Below, piece after piece: positions 49,654-59,798 of a DNA stretch of 64,000 bases (the stretch's first letter is position 1; each line of letters opens with the position of its first letter). The notes below the pieces were generated by a model. The model was not told the origin of the DNA, searched no databases, and worked only from the letters and a program-made list of their open reading frames with translations. Location of the stretch: positions 296,963 through 360,962 of the forward strand of contig NZ_JACIEE010000006.1 of the NCBI RefSeq assembly GCF_014196765.1, given 5' to 3'. The position numbers and the translations under genes are program-made. The DNA is from Mycoplana azooxidifex. GTDB lineage: Bacteria > Pseudomonadota > Alphaproteobacteria > Rhizobiales > Rhizobiaceae.

Positions 49654-52104
49654 TCAGAACAGACCGCTCTGGCCGCCGCTGACGGCCTGGTTGGCCTGCG
49701 GCGAATTGCGGAGGATTTCCTCCGGCTCCATGAACTCGTCGCCGCCGATGACCGAGAAGACGTCGGCCGGGCCGGTCCCGGGCTTGAAGGCTTCCATGAT
49801 GGTGTCGGGATCGCCCTCGGATGCGGCCATGCCGGTCTTGCGGTTGACCGCGATCATCTGCATGCCTTCCGGGATCAGGAACTTGGTCGGCTGGGTGCCT
49901 TCGGTCGCCGCCTGCATGAATTCGTTGAAGAGCGGGGCCGACAGCGAGCCGCCGGTGGCGCCGCGGCCGAGCGGGGCCGGGCTGTCGAAGCCGATATAGA
50001 GGCCCGCGACGAGGTCCGGCGTATAGCCGACGAACCAGGCGTCCTTCTCGTCGTTGGTGGTTCCGGTCTTGCCGGCGACCTGGCGCTCAAGCTTGATCTT
50101 GCCGGCGGCCGTGCCGCGCGTGACCACGCCTTCCATCATCGATGTGATCTGGTAGGCGGTCATAGGATCGAGCACCTGCTCGCGGTTGTCTATGACGTTC
50201 GGCTCTTCCTGATTCTCCCAGTCGGCCGCATTGCAGCCCTCGCAGGTTCGTTCCTCGTGGCTGTAGATCGTCTTGCCGTAACGGTCCTGAATGCGGTCGA
50301 TCAGCGAGGGCTTGATCTGCTTGCCGCCGTTGGCGAGCACGGAATAGGCCGAGACCATGCGAAGCACGGTGGTCTCGCCGGAGCCGAGCGACATGGCCAG
50401 CACCGGGTTCATCTTGTCGTAGACGCCGAAGCGCTCGGCATATTCGGCCACGAGGCTCATGCCCATGTCCTGGGCAAGGCGAACCGTCATCAGGTTGCGC
50501 GACTTCTCGATGCCGAGCCGCAGGGTCGAGGGGCCGGCCGAGCCGCCGCCGTAGTTCTGCGGGCGCCAGACCTCGCCGCCCGAAACGATCTCGATGGGGG
50601 CGTCCATGATGACGGATGCCGGCGTATAGCCGTTGTCGAGGGCCGCGGCGTAGACGAACGGCTTGAACGAGGAACCCGGCTGGCGCATGGCCTGCGTCGC
50701 ACGGTTGAATTCCGACTGGCCGTAGGAAAAGCCGCCGACCATGGCGAGCACGCGCCCGGTGTGCGGGTCCATCGCCACCAGCCCGCCCTGCACGCTCGGC
50801 GGCTGGCGAAGCCTGTAGCTGCCTTCGGTCTCCGTCGGCTCGACATAGACCACGTCGCCCGGCGACAGCACGCCTTCCGGCGAGCGGGCCGACTTCCGGT
50901 CGCCCTTCGCCGAGCGATAGGCCCATTTCATGGCGTCTGCCGCGATGCGTCCGGTGACGCGCTCCTCGGCTACCTTGCCGGACGGCTCCTTGCGCGGCTG
51001 CAGTCCGATGTCGGCGCCGTCGGCGTCGGTCGAGAGCACGACGGCAAGCTTCCATTCGGGCACGTCGCTGTAGGCTGCGACCTTGCTCAGCTCGATCCCC
51101 CAGTCACTGCCGATCTCGACGGTCTTGACCGGGCCGTGGAAGCCGCGGCGCTCGTCGTAGCTGATCAGGCCGCCCTGCAGGACCTTGCGGGCGATGACCT
51201 GCAGGCGCGGGTCAAGAGAGGTGCGCACCGACAGGCCACCTTCGTAGAGCGCATTGTCCCCGTAGCGCTCGATGATCTGCCGGCGCACCTCCTCGGCGAA
51301 ATAGTCGGAGGCGAAAAGATAGGAGCCGCGGTTGCGCGGCGTCACGCCGAGGGGCTGCTTCTTGGCCTCGTCGCCTTCGCTGCGGGTGACGTAGCCGTTC
51401 TCGACCATGCGGTCGATCACCCAGTTGCGCCGCTCGATCGCAGCCTCGGCGCGGCGGAAGGGATGGTAGTTGTTCGGGCCCTTCGGCAGGGCCGCGAGAT
51501 AGGCCGTCTCGGCGATCGTGAGCTCGGTGACCGACTTGTCGAAGTAGGTCAGCGCGGCGCCGGCGATGCCGTAGGAATTCATCCCGAAGAAGATCTCGTT
51601 GAGATAGAGCTCGAGGATGCGGTCCTTCGAATAGGCCTGCTCGATGCGGAAGGAGAGAATGGCTTCCTTCACCTTGCGGTCGATCGTCTGGTCGGAGGAG
51701 AGGAGGAAGTTCTTCGCGACCTGCTGGGTGATCGTCGACGCACCGACCGGCCGGCGCCCGGAGCCCATCTGCTGGACGTTGGTGACGATCGCGCGGAAGA
51801 GGCCCGTCACGTCGACGCCGGGATGGTTGTAGAAATTCTTGTCCTCGGCGGACAGGAAGGCCGCCTTCACCCGGTCCGGGATGGCCTGGATCGGCAGGTA
51901 GAGCCGCCGCTCGCGCGCATACTCGGCCATCAGCGCGCCGTTCGTCGCGTGCACGCGCGTGGTCACCGGCGGGGAATAGCTGTTCAATACCTCGTAATCA
52001 GGCAGATCCTTCGTGACATTGGCGAGATAGACCGCGACGATCGCGGCGACACCGAGGAAGAAGACGGTGCCAATCCCGAAAAAATATCCAATCAATCTGA
52101 TCAT
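49654..52104 (-). CDS. mrcA: Penicillin-binding protein 1A (bifunctional peptidoglycan synthase)
   Basis: 816 residues. An N-terminal membrane anchor (YFFGIGTVFFLGVAAIVAVY) is followed by a GT51 glycosyltransferase domain (FLSAEDKNFYNHPGVDVTGL with catalytic Glu, GASTITQQVAKNFLLS). An OB-like insert precedes a class A transpeptidase with the S478-x-x-K481 active site (PGSSFKP), SRN and GKTGTTND motifs. It polymerises and cross-links peptidoglycan on the outer face of the inner membrane. It is followed, reading leftward, by a terminator and prfB, and preceded by the amidase gene. Confidence 0.96.
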   Translation of the reverse strand: MIRLIGYFFGIGTVFFLGVAAIVAVYLANVTKDLPDYEVLNSYSPPVTTRVHATNGALMAEYARERRLYLPIQAIPDRVKAAFLSAEDKNFYNHPGVDVTGLFRAIVTNVQQMGSGRRPVGASTITQQVAKNFLLSSDQTIDRKVKEAILSFRIEQAYSKDRILELYLNEIFFGMNSYGIAGAALTYFDKSVTELTIAETAYLAALPKGPNNYHPFRRAEAAIERRNWVIDRMVENGYVTRSEGDEAKKQPLGVTPRNRGSYLFASDYFAEEVRRQIIERYGDNALYEGGLSVRTSLDPRLQVIARKVLQGGLISYDERRGFHGPVKTVEIGSDWGIELSKVAAYSDVPEWKLAVVLSTDADGADIGLQPRKEPSGKVAEERVTGRIAADAMKWAYRSAKGDRKSARSPEGVLSPGDVVYVEPTETEGSYRLRQPPSVQGGLVAMDPHTGRVLAMVGGFSYGQSEFNRATQAMRQPGSSFKPFVYAAALDNGYTPASVIMDAPIEIVSGGEVWRPQNYGGGSAGPSTLRLGIEKSRNLMTVRLAQDMGMSLVAEYAERFGVYDKMNPVLAMSLGSGETTVLRMVSAYSVLANGGKQIKPSLIDRIQDRYGKTIYSHEERTCEGCNAADWENQEEPNVIDNREQVLDPMTAYQITSMMEGVVTRGTAAGKIKLERQVAGKTGTTNDEKDAWFVGYTPDLVAGLYIGFDSPAPLGRGATGGSLSAPLFNEFMQAATEGTQPTKFLIPEGMQMIAVNRKTGMAASEGDPDTIMEAFKPGTGPADVFSVIGGDEFMEPEEILRNSPQANQAVSGGQSGLF

Positions 52105-52379
52105 ATGCCGTTACCGGTATCCTATCATTTCATCAGCCAGGACGATGGAGGCGTACCGCGTCATGCGCGGATACTGGCGGCCTCGGCCATCGCGGCAGGC
52201 GACCAGAGAATTCGCCATCGAGTCGTCCGGATATTTGACCCGAGTAGAGCCCCGAATGTGAGGAAAATAGGGCTTACTGCAAACAACGCGCGAAGGCCAC
52301 GAAACAATTGCCCGCGCTGTCACTTTTTCGGCACAATGCAGGCCCGTGCGAACGCGCCCTGCTCGGCACCCCCCGTGCG

Positions 52380-53657
52380 TCAGCCGCCGTTGGCCATGAC
52401 GGCCGAGCGATAGCGCTGCACGGCTTCGGCGATCAGGCCCGCCACCTTCTTCTGCCAGGCCGGGTCGAGCAGGAGTTTCTCGTCGTCCTTGTTCGACAGA
52501 AAGCCGAGTTCGAGCAGGACCGAGGGCACGTCCGGCGCGGTCAGGACGCGGAAGCCGGCGTGGCGATGCGGATTGTTGATCAGCTTCACCTCGCCCTCGA
52601 AGGCGCCCACGACCTCCTTCGCCAGGCTGATGGAAAAGGCCTGCGTTTCGCGGCGGGTGAGATCGATCAGGATGTCGGCGACCTCGGCGGGCTCGCCCTG
52701 GAGCGGCATGCCGGCGATCTCGTCGGACAGGTTCTCGCGCGCGGCGAGGTTGGCGGCGAGGCTGTCGGACGCCTTGTCGGAGATCGTATAGACGGTCGCG
52801 CCGCGGATGTCCTTCTGCCGCAGGGTGTCGGCATGTATCGAAATGAGAAGGTTGGCGCCCTGGTTGCGGGCAAGCTGGACGCGCTGCGACAGGGAGAGGA
52901 ATTCGTCCTTGTCGCGGGTCAGCACCGCCTTGGTCGCGGGCGAGGCATTCAGGGCTGAGGTCAGTTCCCTGGCGAAGTCAAGCGTCACCGCCTTCTCGTG
53001 AGTTCCCGTCGCCGCCCCTTGCGCGCCGTTGTCGATGCCGCCATGGCCGGCGTCGACGGCGATCACGAACGTCCCGCCGTCATCGGCGGCCGCCCCCGGC
53101 AGAACAGGCCTGCTCTCGGCCACTGCGGCTGCGTCCTTCCAGCTCTGGCCGCTGAGGAGCTTGGCAAACGCGTCCTCCGTCACGATCGCGGTGTCGACCA
53201 CGAGCCGATAGCCCGTTCCGCCCTCCTCCTTGCGCACCTCGGAGGCGACGACGCTCGCGGGACGGTCAGCGGTGAGAACGATGCGGGACCTGCCGGCAGC
53301 CATGCCGCCGTAGCGGATGTCGGAGAAGAGGCCGCGCGCGGCGACGTCGTCCTTCTTCAGGGCGAACACCGTGTCGGGCAGGTCGATCAGAATGCGATAG
53401 GGATTGGCGACATAGTGGACCGAGATTTCCGGCCGCTTGTCGAAGTCGAGGATCAGGCGCGTGCGGGCGTCGTCGCCGGCGACGCGCCCCGAATAGGCGA
53501 CCAGCGGCGAGACATCTGCCGGGATGGAGGCCGTCGGCACGTCCGTCTCCGCCGCCAGGGACGGCCCCGGAACGAAGGCGAGGATGCCGGCCAGAAGGCA
53601 CGCGACACCGGCAAGCCGATGCATCGCAGAACGCCGCTTTGCCGCTTCGACCTTCAC
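52380..53657 (-). CDS. amiC: N-acetylmuramoyl-L-alanine amidase with AMIN domain
   Basis: 425 residues. Signal peptide (HRLAGVACLLAGILAFVPGP), AMIN domain (about 50-150; RLILDFDKRPEISVHYVANP) for septal targeting, then a zinc Amidase_3 domain: VIAVDAGHGGIDNGAQG (first zinc His), HEKAVTLDFA (Glu ligand), NLLISIHADTLRQ (second His) and VLLELGFLSNKDDE (catalytic Glu). It cleaves peptide stems from glycan during cell separation. It ends 275 nt before the PBP1a start, and no gene is seen in that spacer. Confidence 0.94.
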   Translation of the reverse strand: MKVEAAKRRSAMHRLAGVACLLAGILAFVPGPSLAAETDVPTASIPADVSPLVAYSGRVAGDDARTRLILDFDKRPEISVHYVANPYRILIDLPDTVFALKKDDVAARGLFSDIRYGGMAAGRSRIVLTADRPASVVASEVRKEEGGTGYRLVVDTAIVTEDAFAKLLSGQSWKDAAAVAESRPVLPGAAADDGGTFVIAVDAGHGGIDNGAQGAATGTHEKAVTLDFARELTSALNASPATKAVLTRDKDEFLSLSQRVQLARNQGANLLISIHADTLRQKDIRGATVYTISDKASDSLAANLAARENLSDEIAGMPLQGEPAEVADILIDLTRRETQAFSISLAKEVVGAFEGEVKLINNPHRHAGFRVLTAPDVPSVLLELGFLSNKDDEKLLLDPAWQKKVAGLIAEAVQRYRSAVMANGG

Positions 53658-54346
53658 CCGGTCACTCCCTTGTCAAGAATCTGCATCGTCAACCTGCATC
53701 GTCATGGCGCCGATATGCAACCGCGATTCGGCCATGCGCGCCAGTTGCGACACGCAGTCGCTCGCGCACCAACTTGCATTCGCAGGGTTAATCAAAGCTT
53801 ATCAGCCGCCCGCACTCCATCCGGACCGGGGCCACTCCATCCGGCCGGATTCGATCATAATTGTGACGGTCCGGGCTTTTTCCTTGCCATTGTGACATAT
53901 TGAACATAAAAGCGATTTCAAGGAAAAAGTACAGACGGGATAGAAGCCGCAGGCGGGCAGCCAACCACTTGGATTTGGCGCCGAAACTGGCCTTCATCCG
54001 CCGTTGCAATGCTTCTTCCCGAGCAATGGAATCGCGGTAATCCGGCGGTGGCCGGACCAAATTCAACGGTGGATATCCACCATGGGCATTCAGGCCCGCT
54101 TCATCGGACCCCTTGGGTCTATGGCATTGGCATTCTCGTTTGGACGTTGATGTTGTCGCTGCGGTATTTGTCAGAGGTTAACAGGCTTCGGTGCGTGATC
54201 GTACCAGCCGTTGTCTGGCCGCAGCCCGCTCATCCAGTCCCGACGGGGAATCACTTATCCGGCGCAGAGCTCCCTCCCTCCGGTCCCCCGCCCTTTGGCG
54301 GGCGGTCGCCAGACAGGCTTGGCCTGCGCCGAGGAGCAGAACTTTC
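53658..54346. other. Divergent amiC/rne spacer with a long putative rne leader
   Basis: About 690 nt without a supported gene. It contains a direct repeat ACTCCATCCGG (53814 and 53833 region) and several GC-rich hairpin-prone stretches close to the rne start. RNase E mRNA leaders commonly mediate autoregulation in other proteobacteria, so a structured untranslated leader is likely here; the extent is unknown without a mapped start. Confidence 0.5.
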
Positions 54347-57244
54347 ATGGCAGACAAAATGCTTATCGATGCGTCTCATGCAGAGGAGACGCGCGTCGTT
54401 GTCGTACGCGGCAACCGCATAGAAGAATTCGACTTCGAATCTCAGCACAAGAAGCAGATCCGCGGCAACATCTACCTTGCCAAGGTGACACGCGTCGAAC
54501 CGTCGCTGCAGGCGGCGTTCGTCGATTACGGCGGCAACCGGCACGGCTTCCTGGCCTTTGCCGAAATCCACCCCGACTACTACCAGATCCCGCTGGCCGA
54601 CCGGCAGGCGCTGCTGCGCGCCGAGGCCGAGGATGCCCGCCGCGACGACGACATCGAGCATGTCGAGACGGCGCCGGTTCCCGCCCAGCCGGTCAAAATC
54701 CGGCAGGAAACCCAGGCCGAGCCTGAAGCGCCGGTCGAGACCATAGCCGTCGAGGAAACGGCGGAAGCCGCGGACGTTGTCGAGGCCGAAGCCGCCCCGG
54801 TCGAGGAAGAAGCAAAGCCGAAGGCGAAGAAGCCGCGCAAGCCGCGCGCCAAGAAGGCCGCCGCCAAGGACGAGGCCGTCGAGACGACCGAAGCCGCTGC
54901 TGCCGACGACGAGGACGGCAAGACGCCTTCCGGCGACATGGCTGCAGCCGTCGATACCGACATGATCTCCGAAGACGTGCGCAAGCGCCCGGGCGACGAC
55001 GACGATGACGACGACGATCACCACGAAGAAAAGGAAGTGATCGAATCGGTCGGCGCCGAAGACGCGATGGAAGAGGTTCCGGATCGCGCCGCACGCCGCC
55101 CGCGCAAGCAGTACCGCATCCAGGAAGTGATCAAGCGCCGGCAGATCCTGCTGGTTCAGGTCGCCAAGGAAGAGCGCGGCAACAAGGGTGCGGCGCTGAC
55201 CACCTACCTGTCGCTTGCCGGCCGCTATTCGGTCCTGATGCCGAACACCGCCCGCGGCGGCGGCATTTCCCGCAAGATCACCAACCCGCAGGACCGCAAG
55301 CGCCTGAAGGAGATCGCGCGCGATCTCGAAGTGCCGCAGGGCATGGGCGTGATCCTGCGCACCGCCGGCGCCAACCGCACCAAGGTCGAGGTCAAGCGCG
55401 ACTTCGAATACCTGATGCGCCTGTGGGAGAACGTCCGCACGCTGACGCTCAACTCGACCGCCCCCTGCCTCGTCTACGAGGAAGGCTCGCTCATCAAGCG
55501 TTCGATCCGCGACCTCTACAACAAGGACATCAGCGAGATCGTCGTCGCCGGCGAGGAAGGCTACAAGGAAGCCAAGGGCTTCATGAAGATGCTGATGCCG
55601 AGCCACGCCAAGGTGGTCCAGCCCTATCGCGACATCCATCCGATCTTGTCGCGCTCCGGCATCGAGGCCCAGCTCGACCGGATGCTGCAGCCGCAGGTGA
55701 CGCTGAAGTCGGGCGGCTACATCATCATCAACCAGACCGAGGCGCTGGTCTCGATCGACGTCAACTCCGGCCGCTCGACCCGCGAGCATTCGATCGAGGA
55801 AACGGCGCTGCAGACGAACCTCGAGGCAGCCGAGGAAGTGGCGCGGCAGTTGCGCCTGCGTGACCTTGCCGGCCTCGTCGTCATCGACTTCATCGACATG
55901 GAGGAGAAGCGTAACAACCGCTCCGTCGAGAAGCGCCTCAAGGACCATCTGAAGAACGACCGCGCCCGCATCCAGGTCGGCCGCATCTCGCATTTCGGCC
56001 TGCTCGAGATGTCGCGCCAGCGCATCCGCGCCTCGGTGCTCGAAAGCACGATGCAGGTATGCTCGCACTGCAACGGCACGGGCCATGTTCGCTCGCAATC
56101 CTCCGTGGCGCTGCATGTCCTGCGCGGCATCGAGGAGTACCTGCTCAAGAATACGACGCACAACATCTCCGTGCGGACGACACCGGACATCGCGCTCTAC
56201 CTGCTCAACCACAAGCGCGGCACGATCGGCGACTATGAGGCCCGCTTCGGCGTCCATATCATCATTGACGCGGACGCCCATGTCGGCGCCCAGCACTTTG
56301 CGATCGACCGCGGCGAGCCGGTGGAGAACCCGGTCAAGATCGACCAGTTCATCCAGTTCGCCCCTGAGCCCGACGAAGACGACGATATCGTCATCGAGGA
56401 AGAGATCGACGAGGAAGCCGAAGTCGTGGTGAAGCCTGCGGCAGCGGCATCCGTGGCCGCCTCCGACGACCAGGCCGGCCGCAAGCGCAAGCGCCGCCGC
56501 CGCCGCCGCGGCCGTGGCGGCCAGGAAGGCGCCGAAGGCAGCGACACCGCCTCCTTCGGTGGCGAGCAACCGGGCGACGAGGACGAAGATGGCGAGGACG
56601 AGGCCGGCGAAGCCGATGGCGATGCGACCCGCGTCGCCGCCGACGCCGACGGCGATGGCGACCCGTCGAAGCGCAAGCGTCGCCGGCGCGGCAAGCGTGG
56701 CGGACGCCGCAACCGCGATGAAGGCGAAGTCTCCGCAAGCGAGGATGCGGCCGGCGGCTCCGACGACGGCGAAGACGAAGGCGTGGCTTCAGCAGAAGCC
56801 GAGGCCGAAGTCACGGCAGCTGTGGACGATAACCTGGACGCTGCCGCCGAGGCGGCAATCGAGGGCCAGGCCGCACTGAACGAGGCCGTGGCCGAGGTGG
56901 CCGCAGCCCCTGCACCGAAGGCCCGCCGGACCCGCAAGGCGAAGGTAAAGACCACCGACGAGACGGATGCCGCAGAACCGGTGGCGAAGGCCCCTGCGGC
57001 TGCCGCAGCGGACGTGGCGGCGCAGACGGCGGTCGAGGAAAAGCCGGCGGCAGAAGCGGTAGAACCCGCAGTCGAGGAAGCGGCGGCCGTGCTGGACGAG
57101 GCCAAGCCCGCCCGCGCCAGCCGGGACCGATCGAAGGTCGCAAGCGCGCCCGTCGTCAAGTCCTCGTCTGCGCAGGAGAAGGAAGGCGACGAACCCGAGA
57201 AGCCCAAGAAGGGCGGCTGGTGGCAGCGCCGCGGCTTCTTCTGA
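54347..57244 (+). CDS. rne: Ribonuclease E
   Basis: 965 residues from the ATG at 54347 with GAGGAG 9 nt upstream. S1 RNA-binding domain (QIRGNIYLAKVTRVEPSLQA) interrupted by a long acidic Ala/Glu insert (about 95-250) typical of alphaproteobacteria. DNase I-like catalytic domain (LVVIDFIDMEEKRNNRSVEK with metal-binding Asp) and zinc-link Cys motif VCSHCNGTGHVRS. A disordered C-terminal scaffold rich in alternating acidic and Arg/Lys tracts (KRKRRRRRRGRGG and KRGGRRNRD) organises the degradosome. It ends in a conserved KKGGWWQRRGFF. Confidence 0.97.
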   Translation: MADKMLIDASHAEETRVVVVRGNRIEEFDFESQHKKQIRGNIYLAKVTRVEPSLQAAFVDYGGNRHGFLAFAEIHPDYYQIPLADRQALLRAEAEDARRDDDIEHVETAPVPAQPVKIRQETQAEPEAPVETIAVEETAEAADVVEAEAAPVEEEAKPKAKKPRKPRAKKAAAKDEAVETTEAAAADDEDGKTPSGDMAAAVDTDMISEDVRKRPGDDDDDDDDHHEEKEVIESVGAEDAMEEVPDRAARRPRKQYRIQEVIKRRQILLVQVAKEERGNKGAALTTYLSLAGRYSVLMPNTARGGGISRKITNPQDRKRLKEIARDLEVPQGMGVILRTAGANRTKVEVKRDFEYLMRLWENVRTLTLNSTAPCLVYEEGSLIKRSIRDLYNKDISEIVVAGEEGYKEAKGFMKMLMPSHAKVVQPYRDIHPILSRSGIEAQLDRMLQPQVTLKSGGYIIINQTEALVSIDVNSGRSTREHSIEETALQTNLEAAEEVARQLRLRDLAGLVVIDFIDMEEKRNNRSVEKRLKDHLKNDRARIQVGRISHFGLLEMSRQRIRASVLESTMQVCSHCNGTGHVRSQSSVALHVLRGIEEYLLKNTTHNISVRTTPDIALYLLNHKRGTIGDYEARFGVHIIIDADAHVGAQHFAIDRGEPVENPVKIDQFIQFAPEPDEDDDIVIEEEIDEEAEVVVKPAAAASVAASDDQAGRKRKRRRRRRGRGGQEGAEGSDTASFGGEQPGDEDEDGEDEAGEADGDATRVAADADGDGDPSKRKRRRRGKRGGRRNRDEGEVSASEDAAGGSDDGEDEGVASAEAEAEVTAAVDDNLDAAAEAAIEGQAALNEAVAEVAAAPAPKARRTRKAKVKTTDETDAAEPVAKAPAAAAADVAAQTAVEEKPAAEAVEPAVEEAAAVLDEAKPARASRDRSKVASAPVVKSSSAQEKEGDEPEKPKKGGWWQRRGFF

Positions 57245-57270
57245 GAAGCCTGACATTTGCAGGAAATTGG

Positions 57271-57297
57271 AGACCCGGCCTTTGTGCCGGGTCTTTC
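57271..57297 (+). terminator. Terminator of rne
   Basis: GACCCGGC / GCCGGGTC stem (57272-57279, 57286-57293) followed by TTTCG, 27 nt after the rne stop. Confidence 0.75.
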
Positions 57298-57448
57298 GTA
57301 GCAGGCGGCGCGCGTCATCTGAAACAGCCGGTCTTCGTCCTCGGCAGGCAAAGGGAAACCCCGACTGCCGCCGCCGAGAAGCTCCTGCCCGAGGGCCGAC
57401 CGGCTAACCGGACCGCGGGCGACTTGCCCCGCCCGCCCCTCCTCTGCT

Positions 57449-58600
57449 CTACTTCAGCCAGGCCGCGATCCGGTCGGTCGCGTCGACCATCTCGTCGTAC
57501 CCACCGGCAAAGGAGAAGCGCATCGTGCGATGTCCGCCCACGGGATCGAAATCGTGCCCCGGGGTTGCCGCCACGTCGATATCCGCCAGCATCCGCCTTG
57601 CAAAGGCCATGCTGTCGTTGGTGAAGCGGCCGGCGTCGACATAGGCGTAGAAGGCGCCGTCCATCGGCGAGGCGATCGAGAAGCCGATCTCGGGCAGGCG
57701 GGTCGCGAGCAGGTCGCGGTTGCGGCGGTAGGCGTCGCGATGGACGTCGAGCTCGTCACGCGCGCCAAGGGCCGCGAGCCCGGCGAGCTGCGATATTTCC
57801 GGAGCCGAGATATAGAGGCTCTGCGACAGCCGCTCGATCGGGCGCACGACGCTGTCGGGCAGCACCATCCAGCCGATCCGCCAGCCGGTCATGCAATAAT
57901 ATTTGGAAAACGAATTGATCACGACCACGTCGTCGGTCAGTTCCAGCGCACTGGTCTCCTCACCGGTGAAGGTCAGGCCATGGTAGATCTCGTCGGAGAT
58001 GAAGGCGATGTCGTTTGAGGTGCAGTAGTGCGCGAGCGCCTTCAGGTGGGCGCGGTTGGTGACGGTGCCGGTCGGATTGGCCGGGCTTGCGAGGAGAACG
58101 CCGGAAAGCCTGCCGAACACGCTCTGCGCCGCCTCCAGGCTTTCCGGCGTGATGGTGAAGTCGTTCTCCGCGGTCACCTCGATCTCGATCGTCTCGATTC
58201 CCAGGGCCGCCAGTATGTTGCGGTAGGCCGGATAGCCCGGCCGCGCGATCGCAACCCGGTCGCCGGGATCGAACAGCGTCAGGAAGGCGAGGTTGAAGCC
58301 GGCCGACGAGCCGGTGGTCACGGCGATGCGGGCAGGATCGACCTCGACGCGGTGTTGGGCGCGATAGTAGTCGGCGATGCCGCGGCGCAGCGCGGCAAGG
58401 CCGAGCGCCTCGGTATAGCCGACCCGCCCGTCGGCAAGCGCTGCCCTTGCGGCATCGAGGGCCGCGCGCGGCGCCGGATAGGCCGGCTGGCCGACGGCCA
58501 TCGATATGACAGGACGCCCCTGCGCGCGCCGGCGCGTCGCGTCAGCCAGGACATCCATCGCATGGAAGGGTTCGACTGCGCTTCGTCGGGAGACTTTCAT
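57449..58600 (-). CDS. PLP-dependent class I/II aminotransferase
   Basis: 383 residues, fold type I. The pyridoxal-phosphate Lys is K233 in NSFSKYYCMTGWRIGW. Other cofactor contacts are TTGSSAGFN, SPANPTGTVTNR and ISDEIYHGL. The C-terminal substrate-binding Arg lies in GGHRTMRFSFAGGYDEM. An aspartate/aromatic or alanine-type aminotransferase; the amino donor cannot be told from sequence. Convergent with rne beyond its terminator. Confidence 0.92.
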   Translation of the reverse strand: MKVSRRSAVEPFHAMDVLADATRRRAQGRPVISMAVGQPAYPAPRAALDAARAALADGRVGYTEALGLAALRRGIADYYRAQHRVEVDPARIAVTTGSSAGFNLAFLTLFDPGDRVAIARPGYPAYRNILAALGIETIEIEVTAENDFTITPESLEAAQSVFGRLSGVLLASPANPTGTVTNRAHLKALAHYCTSNDIAFISDEIYHGLTFTGEETSALELTDDVVVINSFSKYYCMTGWRIGWMVLPDSVVRPIERLSQSLYISAPEISQLAGLAALGARDELDVHRDAYRRNRDLLATRLPEIGFSIASPMDGAFYAYVDAGRFTNDSMAFARRMLADIDVAATPGHDFDPVGGHRTMRFSFAGGYDEMVDATDRIAAWLK

Positions 58601-58827
58601 CTTCGCATCTGTCCTTGAGCTTGCATGAGGCGGTCGGGCATCTTCGATGCCATATGCACTAGCCGTAAAAAAGGCCTGTTCACAATCCCGGGACGACCGG
58701 ATTTTCGCCGCCTTTGCAGTTTCGTTTGCGACAACCGCGTCCTAAGGTGGCCGCGACGCGCCGCAAGGATACAAGGGCGCGACGGACAACGGCCGCGGCA
58801 TCCGCCTCACGGCACCACGAGGACAAG

Positions 58828-59592
58828 ATGTTTCGTACCAAAGCCAAATCGCTCGCAGCCGCGCTCGCACTGACCGGCGCCGTCTTCCTGCCGCTTCAAG
58901 CGCAGGCGCTCGACGACAAGCAGAAGGAAGAGTTCGGCGCCTATATCAAGGAGTACCTGCTCGCCAATCCGGAAATCCTGATGGACATGCAGGAAGCCCT
59001 GCAGCAGAAGCAGGCGCAGGAGCAGCAGGAGCAGGCCAAGGCCGCGATCACCGAAAACAAGGCTGCGATCTTCAACGGCAAGGACGACATCTCGCTCGGC
59101 AATCCTGACGGCGACGTCACGATCGTGGAGTTCTTCGACTACAATTGCGGCTACTGCAAGCGGGCTCTTTCCGACATGGACGCGGTTCTGGAAAAAGACA
59201 AGAACGTGCGCTTCGTGCTGAAGGAACTGCCGATCCTCGGGCCGGATTCGCTGGCCGCCCACAAGGTGAGTGCGGCCTTCCGCGATCTTGCGCCGGAGAA
59301 ATATGCCGAGTTCCACCGCACCCTTCTCGGCGGCGAGGAGCGCGCAACGGAGGAGACGGCGATCGCGGTCGCGACTGGGCTCGGCGTCAGCGAGGCCGAC
59401 ATCCGCAAGCAGATGGAAACCAAGCCCCACGACGACGCCGTGCGCCAGGCCTATTCGCTGGCCCAGAGCCTCGGCATCACCGGCACGCCGTCCTACATCA
59501 TCTCGAACGAGGCCGTGTTCGGGGCCGTCGGCGTCGACGAGTTGAACGCGAAGGTCGCCAATGTCCGCGCCTGCGGCAAGGCCGTATGCTGA
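58828..59592 (+). CDS. DsbA-family periplasmic thiol:disulphide protein
   Basis: 254 residues from the ATG at 58828. Signal peptide (SLAAALALTGAVFLPLQAQA), then a helical Gln-rich stretch (MDMQEALQQKQAQEQQEQAK) and a DsbA-like thioredoxin fold. Active site C107-G-Y-C110 in FFDYNCGYCKRAL and cis-Pro in GITGTPSYII. CGYC resembles Com1/ScsC-type or DsbG-like proteins, so oxidase and isomerase roles are both open. Monocistronic, divergent from the aminotransferase gene. Confidence 0.92.
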   Translation: MFRTKAKSLAAALALTGAVFLPLQAQALDDKQKEEFGAYIKEYLLANPEILMDMQEALQQKQAQEQQEQAKAAITENKAAIFNGKDDISLGNPDGDVTIVEFFDYNCGYCKRALSDMDAVLEKDKNVRFVLKELPILGPDSLAAHKVSAAFRDLAPEKYAEFHRTLLGGEERATEETAIAVATGLGVSEADIRKQMETKPHDDAVRQAYSLAQSLGITGTPSYIISNEAVFGAVGVDELNAKVANVRACGKAVC

Positions 59593-59798
59593 ACCGGGCC
59601 AGCGCCGGCCTGAAAACGATCCGCATGGTCCCGAGCGGCCGGCCCCGCCCCGGGAACATGCGCGCCCGCCATCTTTCCGCCATTCCCTTGCGGTTCAGCC
59701 TTCTTGGTTGTGGACAAGACGCGCGTGATTCCTTGGGGCTTTTCCTTGGAGAACCGGCGGTCTATAGGTAACCCACGATCCAGCAAGCGGAAATCCGA

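Noticed and set aside
54251-56569. Long minus-strand frame opposite rne (772 codons)
   Set aside because: GC-rich coding strands give long antisense frames; its composition mirrors the acidic repeats of RNase E.
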